Notes under the pieces: generated by a model
What the model was told of the DNA's origin: nothing
The model's database searches: none
What the model saw: the letters and a program-made list of their open reading frames with translations, nothing else
Assembly: GCA_028290305.1 (NCBI GenBank)
Contig: JAQGKC010000189.1
Span: 14,964 to 78,963, forward strand
Direction of reading: 5' to 3'
DNA length: 64,000 bases
DNA from: Bradyrhizobium sp.
GTDB taxonomy: Bacteria; Pseudomonadota; Alphaproteobacteria; Rhizobiales; Xanthobacteraceae
Part shown: piece by piece, positions 33,691-43,561 of the stretch
Position numbering within the stretch: the first letter of the stretch is position 1
Layout of the letters: each line of letters begins with the position of its first letter
Made by a program: the position numbers and the translations under genes

Positions 33691-35427
33691 CTAGGCCGCG
33701 ACAACATCCAGATTGTCGACCAGGGCGGACAACGTCTTCGCATGGGCGACAGAGCGGACAGTCATCGGCTCGGCGCGTCCGCGGATCGCGACTTGCTGCT
33801 CGGGCAAGCTATCGGCCGGAAGGCCGGCCGTGATGCGAACCTCTTCCGAAAGGATCGCCTCACAGGCCAGGTTCTTGGTCATGTCCTGCAGCCGTGCCGC
33901 GACATTGACCGCATCTCCGAGCGCGGTGAACACCATATGGTCGCGGTAGCCGATGTCGCCGATGATTACTTCGCCGCCATGAATGCCGATGCCGAAGCGG
34001 ATTGGCTCACGCAGATCATGGCTGAGAAATTGATTCAATTCGTCGACATTGGCAGCAATCATGGCCGCCGCCCTGAGCGCCTGACGGCAAGCGGTTTGAG
34101 GGCCGGTAGCGAGCCCAAACAGCACCAGCTCTCCGTCGCCGACGAACTGGTTCGGTTGACCGCCGCACTCGATCACCGCCTGTGACACCGCGCCCAGGAA
34201 ACGGTTGACGATGAACACGGTGTCGAACGGCAGCCGATGTTCGGCAAGCCTGGTCGAGCCGCGCATGTCCACGAACATGCTGACCAGATAGCGCTCCTGG
34301 CCGATGCGGTGCGGGTGCGAAGCGTGCGCGTTTGCCGACATCGTGTGCGGCATGAAGAGTTGGAAGAAGGACAGGTCGTCGGTCGGTCGCAACTGGCAGG
34401 CGAGGCGGATGGACGGATCGACCGCTCCGACCCGGTCAAGCACGAACGCCTCCCGCTGCGACGGCGCCGGCAGCGACGCGCAATCGCCGATCACGCGAAT
34501 GCGGCAAGTGGAGCAGCGGGCGCGCCCGCCGCACACGCTTGCATGCGGAACATTATAGCGCAGGCTCGCCTCCAGCACGCTCAAGCCTTTCGGCACCCGA
34601 ACGGTCCGGCCATTGCCATACGACAGGACAATCATGCCGCCACGGCGTTCGTTCAGGGCGCGTGCGCCTCTTGCCAGCAACACCAATCCGATCAGGCCGA
34701 GGTAGCCGATCAGGAAATAATCCGCGATATCCTCCAGCGTTCCCTGTTGCGCCGGCGTGCCGACCTGGCGCGGCGAAAGATTATCGGCCTGCCATTCGGC
34801 GCTGGCGCTGTCTGCGACGACACCCCGTCCACCCTGATAAAAACCCAGCAGAGCCAGCGTTGGCACCAGCACCGCAGCCGCGAGCAGAAATGGCGCTGCA
34901 CGGTTGAAAAACGCTTTCATTCGCAGCCAGAAATAAAGACCAATGCTGCCGTGAACCCAGGCGATGGTCAGGACGGCAGACATCAGCCAAATCTTGTACG
35001 GCCGCGCGACCCAGAACGAATAAAGCTCCTGCGGATAGAGCTTTTCGTGTCCGAATAGAGCCTGGCCGAGACGGACACTGACGATATGAGCGATGATGAG
35101 TGCCGGGATGCTCAAGCCGAGCACGAGCTGAAGCGGCTCGATGGCTTTCCAGTGAAATTGCCGGCGCTGGTAAAGCGCCCAGATCCCCAAGCCCGAGTGG
35201 ATCACTGCCGAACTGTAAAACACCATCGCTACAGGGGGGAATTGCCAAAGCATGGTGTGGTAGTGGACGCCGGCGGCGAGGGCATCCATCGAAATATTGC
35301 CGAGCGCGTGGTTGAGGAAATGGCTGACCAGATAGGCGTACAGCACCAGCCCACAGACAAGACGGACCTGCCGGACGCTGATGCCGCGGATGAGTTTTTT
35401 GAATCTGGTTTGGGTGGGTGCGGTCAT
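33691..35427 (-). CDS. cyaC: membrane-anchored 2Fe-2S class III adenylate cyclase (CyaC type)
   Basis: The 578-residue protein joins three modules. Residues 20-258 form six hydrophobic helices with histidines H36, H40, H77, H114 and H159 placed as in cytochrome b/SdhC-like haem anchors. Residues about 265-350 form a ferredoxin domain with C299, C305, C308 (CX5CX2C) and C344. Residues 380-515 form a class III cyclase with metal aspartates D387 (FVDMRGST) and D431 (FVGDGE) and the GDAVNVAARLQ block. The lysine usual before GD is Gln (NQFVGD), which is odd for base choice. It resembles the redox-responsive CyaC of Sinorhizobium. cAMP output is likely; GTP use cannot be excluded. Confidence 0.9.
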   Translation of the reverse strand: MTAPTQTRFKKLIRGISVRQVRLVCGLVLYAYLVSHFLNHALGNISMDALAAGVHYHTMLWQFPPVAMVFYSSAVIHSGLGIWALYQRRQFHWKAIEPLQLVLGLSIPALIIAHIVSVRLGQALFGHEKLYPQELYSFWVARPYKIWLMSAVLTIAWVHGSIGLYFWLRMKAFFNRAAPFLLAAAVLVPTLALLGFYQGGRGVVADSASAEWQADNLSPRQVGTPAQQGTLEDIADYFLIGYLGLIGLVLLARGARALNERRGGMIVLSYGNGRTVRVPKGLSVLEASLRYNVPHASVCGGRARCSTCRIRVIGDCASLPAPSQREAFVLDRVGAVDPSIRLACQLRPTDDLSFFQLFMPHTMSANAHASHPHRIGQERYLVSMFVDMRGSTRLAEHRLPFDTVFIVNRFLGAVSQAVIECGGQPNQFVGDGELVLFGLATGPQTACRQALRAAAMIAANVDELNQFLSHDLREPIRFGIGIHGGEVIIGDIGYRDHMVFTALGDAVNVAARLQDMTKNLACEAILSEEVRITAGLPADSLPEQQVAIRGRAEPMTVRSVAHAKTLSALVDNLDVVAA

Positions 35428-35597
35428 GCGGTTCCGTCAAGACGCTGGCGGCGATGTTAGAGTTTAATTCGGCGAGTGACCACCTTTCCACATGTCATCC
35501 CGGCGTTCGCCGGACGACTGCGGAGGGGGGTCCATGAAAAACACCTCATTCCTGTCCAGCACGTTGACACCCTATCCGGAGTCGGGGAGAAAGCGCC

Positions 35598-37238
35598 GTG
35601 ACGATTGCCCCGCCCGTTGAAAACAGCATGAAACCGGACAGTTCTGCCCGCCGGCAATGGCTTGCCGTCGCGGTGGTTATCGTCGCGATGACGGCGCTTC
35701 GGGTGGTCTATGCCAGCGTGATCGACCTGCGTACCGACGAGGCCTATTACTGGACCTGGTCGAAGGAGAACGTGCTTTCCTTCCTTGACCATCCGCCGAT
35801 GATCGCGTGGTTCATCCGTTTCGGCACCGCAATCTTCGGTGACACCAATTTCGGTGTGCGATTTACCGGCGTGCTGGCGATGCTGGTCACGCAACTGTTG
35901 CTCGCCGATATTGTGCGGCGCGTGACGCATGATGTCCGCGCGGTCGTGCTTGCGGTGCTGATGCCGGAGGCGGCCCTTTATTACGGGCTGCTGATGGCCA
36001 AGGTCTCGCCCGACGTGGCGATGATTCCGTTCGCTGTCGCGATGGTGTGGACGCTGATCAGGCTCGCCGAGGGCGGCGACGCGCGCTGGTGGCTGGCCGC
36101 CGGGCTGTTCGCAGGGCTGGCGCTGCTGTCGAAGTTCACCGCCGTGATGCTGGTTCCGGCTGTGCTGGCATTCATGCTGGTGCCGTCCTGGCGCCGGCGT
36201 TGGTTGACGAGCCCCTATCCCTGGCTTGCCGCGCTGATCGCGGTTGCGGTGTTCCTGCCGGTCCTGATCTGGAATGCCGGGCACGACTGGGCGTCGTTCA
36301 GATTCCAGTTCGTGCGTGCCGCCGCGACCCACGAATTGTCGCTTCGCACCGTCGGCGAATTCGTCGGCCTGCAGTTCGGGCTGGTCGGATTTATCCTGCT
36401 GCCGGTGGTTTTATCAGGCGTGGCGCTGACGGCGTGGCGGGGATATCGCCGGGGTGATGCGGTGGCTATCCTGCTTTCGACTTGCGTGATCGTTCCCTTC
36501 GGTTATTTTTTCTGGAAATCGTTGACGCTGCGGGTCGGCGATACCTGGCCGATGTTTATGTGGCCGGCTGGATTTGCCGCCGCGGCCATCAACATCGCGA
36601 TGCTGCCGCGCGAAGGCTGGCCGGCATGGATGATCAAATCGACGATCTCGTGGGCCAATGCGGCGATTGTTTCCGGTATCGCCTTCGTCATTCTGGTCTT
36701 TCTCTATTACGTCGTCAGCCCCTGGAATTTCATCGGCAAAGCCGATCCGATCGGCGGCGAGGCGGGATATGAGCAGGTCGTGGATCGGGCGCAGGCCGAA
36801 TTGCAGAAGATCGGCGCCACCTGGATCGCAACCACGGACTACCGGACCTACGCGATGCTGCGCTGGTATTTCAAAGACCGCGTACCGGTGATCCAGGTTA
36901 ACGAGCGTGGCCGGTTCATGGACTTTCACGATCCCGGCATGGATCTGATCCGAGGCCATACCGGCCTTTATGTTGCGCGCGAGCCGGATAACGCCAATCC
37001 CATATGGGCCTCCACGAGCGCGGTCAGGGAGCCGCTCGAACAGGTCGACCGCAACTGGCGCGGGATCGTGATGGATACCTACGCGCTGGAGAAATTGACC
37101 AACTGGACGCCGGAGCTTTCGCCCCCGCCGGAGTCGCCATTTTTCCGCTGGCGCGTGCTCGCGGGTGACATACAGCCGCTGATTGTTGCGGCGCTGACAA
37201 AGGATCGCGATAAGCGACGTGGCTTGGGAGAATTCTAG
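35598..37238 (+). CDS. GT39/ArnT-like membrane glycosyltransferase
   Basis: The 546-residue protein is a polyprenyl-phosphate-sugar-dependent glycosyltransferase of the GT39/GT83 group with about twelve helices. The N-terminal catalytic loop DLRTDEAYYWTW (DE motif) and DHPPMIAW are present, and the second half is a soluble domain (residues about 390-540). Start GTG 35598 has GGGAGA 7 bases upstream. It transfers sugar from a lipid carrier to an envelope acceptor such as lipid A or a glycan. The next gene begins two bases after its stop, so co-transcription is likely though function may be unrelated. Confidence 0.85.
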   Translation: MTIAPPVENSMKPDSSARRQWLAVAVVIVAMTALRVVYASVIDLRTDEAYYWTWSKENVLSFLDHPPMIAWFIRFGTAIFGDTNFGVRFTGVLAMLVTQLLLADIVRRVTHDVRAVVLAVLMPEAALYYGLLMAKVSPDVAMIPFAVAMVWTLIRLAEGGDARWWLAAGLFAGLALLSKFTAVMLVPAVLAFMLVPSWRRRWLTSPYPWLAALIAVAVFLPVLIWNAGHDWASFRFQFVRAAATHELSLRTVGEFVGLQFGLVGFILLPVVLSGVALTAWRGYRRGDAVAILLSTCVIVPFGYFFWKSLTLRVGDTWPMFMWPAGFAAAAINIAMLPREGWPAWMIKSTISWANAAIVSGIAFVILVFLYYVVSPWNFIGKADPIGGEAGYEQVVDRAQAELQKIGATWIATTDYRTYAMLRWYFKDRVPVIQVNERGRFMDFHDPGMDLIRGHTGLYVAREPDNANPIWASTSAVREPLEQVDRNWRGIVMDTYALEKLTNWTPELSPPPESPFFRWRVLAGDIQPLIVAALTKDRDKRRGLGEF

Positions 37239-37239
37239 G

Positions 37240-38214
37240 ATGTTTGTTCGTATTGTCTCATTGGCGGTTTCGCTTTGCGCGATAGCGCTGCCGGTAAAGG
37301 CGGCCGATTATCCCGACCACGCGATAAAAATGATCGTCCCGTTTGCCGCCGGTGGCGGCACCGACGTGCTGGCGCGCATCATCGCCGACAATCTGAACAA
37401 GAAATGGGGCCAGCCCGTCATCGTGGAAAATCAGCCGGGCGCATCGGGTGCGATCGGCACCCGCGCCGCCATGAAGGCGGCGCCCGATGGCTACACGTTG
37501 CTGATGGCGTCGACCGGTGCGCTGATGGCGGTTTCCGCCGGCGCCGACGACGGCAGTCCATTCGACGTCAACAAATATCTCACGCCGATCGTGATCGGCG
37601 CAGCGCCGCCCTATCTGCTGGTCGCGAGCCCGACCTTGCCGGTGAAGACGACTGCGGAGCTGATCCGTTACGCCAAGGAAAAGCCGGAAGGGCTGACATT
37701 CGGCTCATCGGGTGTTGGTGCTGCGTCGCATCTTTCCGGTTTGCTGTTCGCAAGCGATACAGGGATCAAGATGCTGCACATCCCCTACAAAGGCACCGGA
37801 CCGGCCGTGACCGATCTGCTTGGCGGACGCATCGACCTGATGTTTGCGCCGGGACCGGTGGTGCAGCAATTCGTGCAGTCCGGCCAGTTGAAGGCATTGG
37901 GCGTGACCGACACGCAACGATCGAAATTCTATCCTGACGTCCCGACCCTGTCCGACGCCGTGCCCGGTTACGAATCGGTGGGCTGGTTCGGTTTGCTGGC
38001 GCCGCCCCATACGCCGCCTGAGATCGTCAAACAGATCAATGAGGTCATTGTCGCGGCGATGCAGACGCAGGAGTTTCGCGACCATCTGGCGACGCTCGGC
38101 GCCGAGCCCAAGCCGCAAACGCCGGAAGAATTCGGCCGCTACATCAACGCCGACGTTGCCAAATGGAGTAAGCTCGTGAAAGACAACGACGTGCAATTGC
38201 CGGGAGGAAAGTGA
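37240..38214 (+). CDS. Bug/TctC-type substrate-binding protein
   Basis: The 324-residue exported protein is a tripartite tricarboxylate transporter binding protein of the Bug family: signal peptide ending VKAADYPDH, then MIVPFAAGGGTDVLARII near residue 35, VVENQPGASGAIGT near 65, and PDGYTLLM. No TctA/TctB membrane genes are adjacent, so it is an orphan binding protein. It is followed by an FAH-family hydrolase whose GTG overlaps its stop, hinting that the bound ligand is a dicarboxylic or aromatic-derived acid. Confidence 0.88.
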   Translation: MFVRIVSLAVSLCAIALPVKAADYPDHAIKMIVPFAAGGGTDVLARIIADNLNKKWGQPVIVENQPGASGAIGTRAAMKAAPDGYTLLMASTGALMAVSAGADDGSPFDVNKYLTPIVIGAAPPYLLVASPTLPVKTTAELIRYAKEKPEGLTFGSSGVGAASHLSGLLFASDTGIKMLHIPYKGTGPAVTDLLGGRIDLMFAPGPVVQQFVQSGQLKALGVTDTQRSKFYPDVPTLSDAVPGYESVGWFGLLAPPHTPPEIVKQINEVIVAAMQTQEFRDHLATLGAEPKPQTPEEFGRYINADVAKWSKLVKDNDVQLPGGK

Positions 38215-38216
38215 AT

Positions 38217-39140
38217 ATGCGTTTGGCGTCTTTTGTCGATCCGTCGCTAGGTATTGACGCACGGTTCGGCGTTGTTCGTGGCGAAAATATCGTTGACGTC
38301 GTGGCGGCTGCGAATGCGCTGCATCGGGCGGTTCCGGCAATCTCTGTCAAGATGGCTCTCACAAGCGGCACGCATACGCTTTCCGCCCTCGAAGAATTGG
38401 TGGTAGCGGCCGAGCGCGCAAAACTGTCTCGCCCGATCTCGGGCCTCAAATTCCTGCCGCCGATCCCGGATCCGTCAAAATTCTTCTGCGTCGGCAAGAA
38501 CAACAGGAAGCATCGCGAGGAACTCGCTGCCAACAAGATGCTGACCGAAGTTCCGAACGAGCCGACTGGGTTTATCAAGCTGATCAGCACCATGTCGGGT
38601 GACGGCGACGAGGTCGTCAAGCCTGCCGATATCACCACGCTCGATTACGAGCCGGAGCTTTGCTACGTTGTCGGCAAGCGCGCCCACGGCGTCAAGAAGG
38701 CCCAGGCGATGGATTATATTTCCGGCTTCACGCTGACCAACGATGTCAGCGCGCGCGAAATCCAGAAGCGCGAAGTGGCTTCCGGCAGCCGGTTCTGGAC
38801 CGCCAAGAACATGCCCGGCTTCGCGCCGGTCGGCCCGTTCATCCTGACGATGGATGAAGTCGCCGACACCGACAATCTGTGGGTCACCTGCGACGTCAAC
38901 GGCAAGCGGCGGCTGCGCTCCAACACCGGCGACTATCTGTACAAGATCGCCGATGTGCTGGAGCACTTCTCGCGTTACGTCGTGTTCGAGCCGGGCGACC
39001 TGATCGCGATGGGCGCGCCGAGCGGCGTCGCGGTCGGACAGCCGAACGCGGCCGAGCTTTATCTGCAGCCCGGCGACGACATGGTGATTTCGTTCGAGGG
39101 ACTGATGTCGCTGCGAACCAGGATCGTTGGACCGGATTAG
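38217..39140 (+). CDS. fumarylacetoacetate hydrolase-family protein
   Basis: The 307-residue protein has the FAH fold: DYEPELCYVVGKRAHGV near residue 140 supplies the acidic metal ligands, FTLTNDVSAREIQKREV near 175 and MGAPSGVAVGQPN near 265. Family members are hydrolases, decarboxylases or isomerases of oxo acids in aromatic or homoprotocatechuate pathways. ATG 38217 is at 9 bases from GGAGG; GTG 38211 would overlap the upstream stop. It is translationally linked to the Bug-family gene. Confidence 0.87.
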   Translation: MRLASFVDPSLGIDARFGVVRGENIVDVVAAANALHRAVPAISVKMALTSGTHTLSALEELVVAAERAKLSRPISGLKFLPPIPDPSKFFCVGKNNRKHREELAANKMLTEVPNEPTGFIKLISTMSGDGDEVVKPADITTLDYEPELCYVVGKRAHGVKKAQAMDYISGFTLTNDVSAREIQKREVASGSRFWTAKNMPGFAPVGPFILTMDEVADTDNLWVTCDVNGKRRLRSNTGDYLYKIADVLEHFSRYVVFEPGDLIAMGAPSGVAVGQPNAAELYLQPGDDMVISFEGLMSLRTRIVGPD

Positions 39141-39187
39141 AGTCCGATTTGTGAATTTGGAATTGGCGCATGCCGAATGCTGAGCAC

Positions 39188-39294
39188 ACCTCTCCCATGG
39201 GGAGAGGTCGGATCGCGTAGCGATCCGGGTGAGTGAGGGGTTACGGCCTAACGATAGAGCGTAACCCCAACCCTCTCCCACAGGGAGAGGGAGC
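39188..39294. repeat. intergenic palindromic repeat (CTCTCCC type)
   Basis: Contains CCTCTCCCATGGGGAGAGG, a short palindrome, followed by GGTTACGGCC... and a matching CCCTCTCCCACAGGGAGAGGG. The ends pair to form a stem-loop between the FAH-family gene and the convergent ycjF gene. Confidence 0.7.
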
Positions 39295-39355
39295 AGGCTC
39301 CCGATCTTGCGATGCCGGAGCAACGCCTCAATCCTTATGGACTGGACTCTCGCGA

Positions 39356-40387
39356 TCATTCGTCGGCATCGCGCTTGCGCAGTAGATCTTTCGCGAGATC
39401 GCCGAGCGCGGGCCGCGGCAATGCGGTGAACGGGAGCGGGCGCGTCACGTCGATCGCGGCGAGCCCGAGCCGAGCGGTGAGCAGTCCGTTGAGAATGCCT
39501 TCGCCAAGCCGCTGCGAAAGCTTGGCCGCGATGCCATGGCCGAGCATCTGCTGAATCAGGCTGTCGCTCGCCGCCATGCCGCCGGTGATGGCAAGATGTG
39601 CGATGACATGCCGCATCAGCCGGATCATGCCGAGCGCGCCCGGACGTCCGCCATAAAGCCGCGCCAACTGGCGGATCATCCGCAGTGAGGCCACGAAGAC
39701 GAACAGCACATCGACCAGGGCGCGCGGGCTGATCGCGGTGACGACCGACACACGTTGCGCGGCCGTCGAGACCAGGCGGCGCGCTTCCTGATCGAGCGGC
39801 ATCATCAATTCGCGTTCGGCCAGTTTGATCATGTCGGCGCCGTCGATGATGTCGTCGGCATGGCGTTGCAGCGTAGCGCGGGCCCGGGCCAGTTGCGGAT
39901 TCTGATGCTCCAGTTTCAGGAGGTCGTCGACGATCATCCGGCTTGCCACACGATCATCGCTGACAAGCACCTCTGCGGCGCGCAGATGCAGCTTCTCGAT
40001 CGTCGCGAGCCGCGCCAGCCCGAGCGCTTCGCGCGCGATGACGATCGTCAACGCCAGCGCGGCGACGAAAGCCAATGCCAGGCCGAAAAAGCCGAGGCTT
40101 TCGCTGCGCGCGAACAGATCATCGATCAATTGGGCGACGCCGAGCCCGAGGCCGAGCAGCACCAGTCCGCCGGCCGCGGCCCAGAACACTGAGCCCCAAC
40201 GAAAGCCGCGCTGCACCGGGACGAGCGGCGCATCGATCAGCACCGGCAGCAACGCCGGGTCAGCTTCCGGCGTAACGTGGACGGTGCCGCGGGACGGGCG
40301 GCTCGAATCGTCCGGATCCATCACGATCACGCCGGGATCGTCGAGCTTGAAGGTTGCCGGACGCCGATGAGGAGAGCGCTCGCTCAT
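39356..40387 (-). CDS. ycjF: YcjF/TIGR01620-type membrane protein (DUF697)
   Basis: The 343-residue inner-membrane protein has a Pro-rich N-terminus, two helices around residues 65-120 and a C-terminal DUF697-type region (SVVTAISPRALVDVLFVFVASLRMIRQLARLYGGRPGALG near residues 215-255). The start ATG overlaps the ycjX stop (ATGA), so the pair is coupled. In enterobacteria ycjX and ycjF lie together in the phage-shock regulon; the biochemical role is unknown. Confidence 0.88.
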   Translation of the reverse strand: MSERSPHRRPATFKLDDPGVIVMDPDDSSRPSRGTVHVTPEADPALLPVLIDAPLVPVQRGFRWGSVFWAAAGGLVLLGLGLGVAQLIDDLFARSESLGFFGLALAFVAALALTIVIAREALGLARLATIEKLHLRAAEVLVSDDRVASRMIVDDLLKLEHQNPQLARARATLQRHADDIIDGADMIKLAERELMMPLDQEARRLVSTAAQRVSVVTAISPRALVDVLFVFVASLRMIRQLARLYGGRPGALGMIRLMRHVIAHLAITGGMAASDSLIQQMLGHGIAAKLSQRLGEGILNGLLTARLGLAAIDVTRPLPFTALPRPALGDLAKDLLRKRDADE

Positions 40388-41853
40388 TGCAGTTTGTCTC
40401 CGATCAGGAACTGGAGGGCGCGGTCAAGGCGGATGTGAGGCAAAGCGGGACCATCCGGCCCCTCATTCTCGAGGTGCGGGGGCCGAAAACGAAGAAAGCG
40501 AAAATCGGTCTTTTCCGCGTTGGCACTGGAGAGGCCGCGAAACGCACCCTCGCCCTTGAAAAGCTCTTCCGGATCGGCCGGCAGATCGCCCGGAAAGGTC
40601 GCAACCTCGGTCGCACCGTCGAACGCCTCGCCGTTGGCGATCTCGTCAGCGGCGGGTGTGCCCAGGATGGAGGGTAATTTTTCCCGGCCGCGCTGCACCT
40701 GGGCCTCGCGGGTGGCGCGGACCGCGGCGAGTGCCACGACGTCGATCTCGGCTCCGGTGTCCCCGGCTCTTGCGACGGCTTTGCTGACGGTCCGTCGCAA
40801 CACGGCCTCCAGACGATCGTGGCTGGAATGGTGCAGGTGATCGGCCTTGGTTGCGGCGAATAATATCCGGTCGATCCGCGGCCGGAACAGACTGCTGAGC
40901 AACGTGCTGCGCCCGATCCTGAAACAATCCAGAATTCCCGCCAGCGCCGCTTCGAGGTCATGCAGCGCTTCGGGCCCGGCGTTGAACGCGGCAAGCGCAT
41001 CGACCAGAACGACCTGACGATCGAGCCGCGAGAAATGATCGCGAAAAAACGGCCGAACCACCACGTCCTTATAGGCCTCATAGCGCCTGACCATCATCGC
41101 CCACAGCGATCCATCCGGGGGTACGCCGTCGACCGGCACATCGAGTGGCGCGAAGGTCAGTGCTGGTGAGCCGGCGAGGTTGCCCGGCATCAGGAAGCGG
41201 CCCGGCGGCAGCAGGCTCATGGCGAAGCGTTCGTCGCGGCAGGCGCGCAAATAATCGGTGAACAGCCGCGCGGCCGTCAGTGCAGCCTGCTCGTCTTCGC
41301 GACCCTCGGCATTCAGCGTCGCAAGATGCGCATGCCATTGCGCCGCGAGCCGCGCGCGCGGACCTTCCCGCGACAATGCGAGGCTTTCACTCGACCATTG
41401 CTCATAAGTCTTGTTGAGCAGCGGCAGATCGAGCAGCCATTCGCCGGGATAGTCGACGATGTCGAGCGTCAGCGTGCGGTCCGCGCCATTCTGCCGCTGA
41501 TAGTCGATGACCAGCCGAAGTTCGCTGATGTCGACCGTCGAATTCGGCCAGCGCCGATCTTCGATCAGGGTGCGGACATGGTTCTCATAATCGAAGCGCG
41601 GCACGGCGTCGTCGGGCTGCGGCTCGAGCCGCGCACGCGCGATCCGTCCGCTCGCGAACGGTTCGAAAACCGGAAAACGGCCGCCACGGGTGAGGCCGTG
41701 GATCAGCGCAGTGATGAAGACGGTCTTGCCGGCGCGTGACAATCCAGTGACACCAAGTCGCACCGTCGGATTGAAAAAGTGGTCGCCATAGTCCAATAGC
41801 GCCCGTGCCGAAAGACGTGCTTCCTCAACAATATCGGAAAAACGGAGGGCCAT
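40384..41853 (-). CDS. ycjX: YcjX-family GTPase-like protein (DUF463)
   Basis: The 489-residue protein has a P-loop GVTGLSRAGKTVFITALIHGL near residue 35, YPGEWLLDLPLL and a VDALAAFN block for nucleotide handling, and a FAATKADHLHHSSHDRLEA motif (TKAD) near 330, which fits a GTPase-like fold. ATG 41853 was used; a TTG at 41886 is possible. It is the first gene of a coupled pair with ycjF. Role is unknown; the family is conserved in proteobacteria and often stress-related. Confidence 0.9.
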   Translation of the reverse strand: MALRFSDIVEEARLSARALLDYGDHFFNPTVRLGVTGLSRAGKTVFITALIHGLTRGGRFPVFEPFASGRIARARLEPQPDDAVPRFDYENHVRTLIEDRRWPNSTVDISELRLVIDYQRQNGADRTLTLDIVDYPGEWLLDLPLLNKTYEQWSSESLALSREGPRARLAAQWHAHLATLNAEGREDEQAALTAARLFTDYLRACRDERFAMSLLPPGRFLMPGNLAGSPALTFAPLDVPVDGVPPDGSLWAMMVRRYEAYKDVVVRPFFRDHFSRLDRQVVLVDALAAFNAGPEALHDLEAALAGILDCFRIGRSTLLSSLFRPRIDRILFAATKADHLHHSSHDRLEAVLRRTVSKAVARAGDTGAEIDVVALAAVRATREAQVQRGREKLPSILGTPAADEIANGEAFDGATEVATFPGDLPADPEELFKGEGAFRGLSSANAEKTDFRFLRFRPPHLENEGPDGPALPHIRLDRALQFLIGDKLQ

Positions 41854-42035
41854 GCGGGCGAGGAGAACTCGATTTGATAAGGGCAATTAACTGGAGAACA
41901 CCCCGAAAAGTGGCGATTGACGGGCCAAAATCAAGCTTCATACTTAGGACGCGATTTGAGGCGAGAGGTTTCAGGGTTCGTTGACCTCTCCGGAGGTATG
42001 TCTTAACGCTTCTTACCTGAGCTTTCCGGGCAGCC

Positions 42036-42734
42036 ATGACCATCTTCAGACTGAAGCAATTCGCCTCGACATCAGCCCATGCGATGGCTGGTGCAGTCCG
42101 CTGGAATTACGATCGGGCCGAACTGATCGCCGACGGCGTCGTGCATGGCATTGGCGTGTTCTGTGGATTGGTCGCGGCCACCGTGCTGATCGTGCTTACG
42201 GCTATCTACGGCACGCCGCTCGAAGTGGCCGTTGTCTCGGTTTATGTTGTCGGGCTGCTGACGATGCTGGTGTTGTCGGCAACTTACAATCTATGGCCGG
42301 TGTCGCGCGCCAAATGGGTGCTGCGCCGCTTCGATCATTCGGCGATCTATGTGCTGATCGCGGCAACCTACACGCCGTTCATCACACAGATGAAGGACAG
42401 CATTTTTGCCATCGCGCTGCTGACCGGTGTGTGGTGCGTGGCGATTGTCGGGATCGTGCTCAAGCTGGTCTTGCCGGGCCGTTTCGACCGGCTGTCGGTC
42501 GGTCTCTATCTGGCGATGGGCTGGAGCGGCTTCATGGTCTACGACACCGTCGTGGCGTCACTGCCGACCCTGACATTGTGGTTCATCGCCGCTGGAGGCT
42601 TGCTCTATAGTCTCGGGGTTATCTTCCATGCATGGCAGCGGTTGCGTTTCCAGAACGCGATCTGGCATTCCTTCGTGCTGCTGGGCGCGGCCTGCCACTA
42701 CACCGCCGTGCTCGATCTCGTTCTGGCGGCCTGA
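42036..42734 (+). CDS. hemolysin III/PAQR-family membrane protein
   Basis: The 232-residue protein has seven predicted helices and the PAQR/HlyIII motifs: ELIADGVVHGIG (E, D, H) near residue 30, SATYNLWP and FDHSAIYVLIAATYTPF (H, S) near 80-115, and HSFVLLGAACHYTAV near 215. These residues bind zinc in the family. It may have hydrolase-like membrane activity; the hemolysin name is historical. It stands alone upstream of an SDR gene. Confidence 0.9.
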   Translation: MTIFRLKQFASTSAHAMAGAVRWNYDRAELIADGVVHGIGVFCGLVAATVLIVLTAIYGTPLEVAVVSVYVVGLLTMLVLSATYNLWPVSRAKWVLRRFDHSAIYVLIAATYTPFITQMKDSIFAIALLTGVWCVAIVGIVLKLVLPGRFDRLSVGLYLAMGWSGFMVYDTVVASLPTLTLWFIAAGGLLYSLGVIFHAWQRLRFQNAIWHSFVLLGAACHYTAVLDLVLAA

Positions 42735-42758
42735 GATTTTCAAACAGTTGGTATAACA

Positions 42759-43553
42759 ATGCAGGTCACCGGCAAAGTCGTGGTTGTGACCGGAGGCGCC
42801 AACGGCATCGGCCGGGCGCTCTGCGAAGCCTTTCATCGTGCCGGTGCCGCCAAGGTGGTCGTCGCCGATCTCGATTCCGCAGGTGCGGAAGCCGTCGCCG
42901 CCTCGATCGACGGCGCGGCATTCAAATGCGACGTTGGGCAGGAGCAGGACATCCGCCACGTGATCGAGGAAACCGAACACCAGTTCGGCCCGATTGCGCT
43001 GTTCTGCTCCAATGCCGGCATTGGCGGTGGGTTTGATCCGCTATCGGAGAATGCCGGTGGAAGCTCCGACGAGCCCTGGGCGAGAAGCTGGGCGATCCAT
43101 GTCATGGCGCATGTCTACGCGGCGCGGTATCTGATCCCACGCATGAAGGCGCGCGGCGGCGGTTATTTTCTCAATACGATTTCCGCGGCCGGCTTGCTGT
43201 CGCAGGTAGGAAGTCCGGCCTATTCGACGACCAAGCACGCGGCGGTGGGATTTGCGGAGAATCTTGCGATCTCGCACAAGGCGCACGGCATCCGCGTTTC
43301 GATTCTATGTCCGCAGGGCGTCGATACCGACATGCTGCGGTCGATCCCGAAAGGCCCGCAATCGGGCGATGGCGATCTGACGCCGGAACAGGTGGCGAAG
43401 GATGCGTTGCAGGGCATCGAGCAGGAAACATTCTTGATCCTGCCGCATCCGCAAGTGCTGGGCTACATGCGCAAGAAGACCGAGAATTACGATCGCTGGA
43501 TATCAGGCATGGCGAAGATCCAGGCGAAGATGCGTGAAAATTACAGGAAATAA
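42759..43553 (+). CDS. short-chain dehydrogenase/reductase
   Basis: The 264-residue protein is a classical SDR: TGGANGIG (residues 11-18) for NAD(P), the CSNAGIGGG block, and a YSTTK catalytic pair near residue 155 preceded by a serine (NTISAAGLLS). Substrate is unknown. No strong ribosome site is visible, and it begins 24 bases after the PAQR stop, so it may be co-transcribed. An inverted repeat follows. Confidence 0.92.
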   Translation: MQVTGKVVVVTGGANGIGRALCEAFHRAGAAKVVVADLDSAGAEAVAASIDGAAFKCDVGQEQDIRHVIEETEHQFGPIALFCSNAGIGGGFDPLSENAGGSSDEPWARSWAIHVMAHVYAARYLIPRMKARGGGYFLNTISAAGLLSQVGSPAYSTTKHAAVGFAENLAISHKAHGIRVSILCPQGVDTDMLRSIPKGPQSGDGDLTPEQVAKDALQGIEQETFLILPHPQVLGYMRKKTENYDRWISGMAKIQAKMRENYRK

Positions 43554-43561
43554 TTTAAATT

